From contig CAYZIS010000002.1 of the NCBI GenBank assembly GCA_964478545.1, positions 62,001 through 126,000 of the forward strand: a stretch of 64,000 bases of DNA, given 5' to 3'. Source of the stretch: DQWO01 sp964478545. GTDB taxonomy: Bacteria; Desulfobacterota; Anaeroferrophillalia; Anaeroferrophillales; Anaeroferrophillaceae. The notes under the pieces were generated by a model. The model was not told the DNA's origin and ran no database searches. It saw only the letters and a list, made by a program, of their open reading frames with translations. Position 1 is the stretch's first letter, and every line of letters begins with the position of its first letter. Positions 63,834 through 64,000 of this stretch are shown in pieces. Made by a program: the position numbers and the translations under genes.

Positions 63834-64000
63834 TTATTGGTTGTTGCCTGTGGTTTGGTGCTGTTCTTTGAGCATGGCAATAAATTCACCGACGAGGTGC
63901 GAATCCAGTTTTCCCTGTTCGGCGTCCTGCTGTAAAATAGAGAGGGCTTTTTCCGCTGGCATTGCCAGCCGATAGGGACGATCGGTGGTCAGGGCATCGT
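63834..64000 (-). CDS. HD-GYP-type protein, C-terminal end only
   Basis: The gene enters from beyond the window edge; only the last 55 codons are visible. They read DALTTDRPYRLAMPAEKALS and end in EQGKLDSHLVGEFIAMLKEQ, the typical C-terminus of HD-GYP c-di-GMP phosphodiesterases. The HD and GYP motifs themselves lie outside the window, so activity cannot be judged. It is upstream of the TonB receptor on the same strand. Confidence 0.8.
   Translation of the reverse strand, partial: DALTTDRPYRLAMPAEKALSILQQDAEQGKLDSHLVGEFIAMLKEQHQTTGNNQ

Noticed and set aside
1..64000. tRNA, rRNA, CRISPR or intact insertion sequence
   Set aside because: No cloverleaf, rRNA segment, regularly spaced repeat array or transposase frame was seen by eye; a dedicated search could still find a short RNA.

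Overview
The window looks like a chromosomal segment of an anaerobic deltaproteobacterium (Desulfobacterota in current terms). The main reason is the block rimP-nusA-ylxR-infB-DUF503-rbfA-nrnA-like-truB-rpsO-pnp. Supporting signs are a HesB/IscA-like selenoprotein read through an in-frame TGA, LpxC (a Gram-negative outer membrane), a TonB-dependent receptor, multi-domain c-di-GMP signalling proteins and many short intergenic repeats. The species cannot be named from the sequence alone.

Layout. 1-2500 is a decayed zone: a phospholipase A2-like fragment between two copies of a 37-bp repeat, a glycosyltransferase broken by a frameshift and a stop, and a leftover 3' end of a chemotaxis receptor. 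2.5-8 kb carries a soluble chemotaxis receptor, then a thioredoxin-like lipoprotein, a Lon-like protease and a UspA-like protein in a row. 8-14 kb carries coaBC-udg and a peptide ABC transporter without ATPase genes. 14-22 kb has a DUF445 protein, a sucrose cluster (sucrose-phosphate synthase/phosphatase divergent from fructokinase and sucrose synthase) and plsC. 22.5-33.3 kb is the transcription/translation block, closed by a strong terminator. 33.5-43.6 kb has a DnaJ-like co-chaperone, ComEC, HisS, three small genes (one FlhB-like), two small heat-shock proteins and ClpB. 43.6-48.8 kb has two DUF3857/transglutaminase-like proteins flanking the selenoprotein and a conserved unknown. 49-57 kb has cysteine synthase, gatA, gatB, lpxC, an MBL-fold/rhodanese protein and a umuD without umuC. 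57-64 kb is a minus-strand signalling run: an HD-GYP protein (cut by the window edge), a TonB-dependent receptor, a YfiR-like periplasmic protein, a sensor kinase, a single receiver, and a triple-receiver diguanylate cyclase.

Functional links. The sucrose genes together could make sucrose and split it again, as expected for a compatible solute or carbon reserve. The last 7 kb holds both c-di-GMP synthesis (GGDEF) and probable breakdown (HD-GYP) beside an outer-membrane receptor. The chaperone/protease genes (DnaJ-like, Hsp20 x2, ClpB, Lon-like) recur along the window.

At least four families of dispersed intergenic repeats are visible by eye, several lying inside otherwise conserved operons. 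I saw no tRNA, rRNA, CRISPR array or intact transposase.
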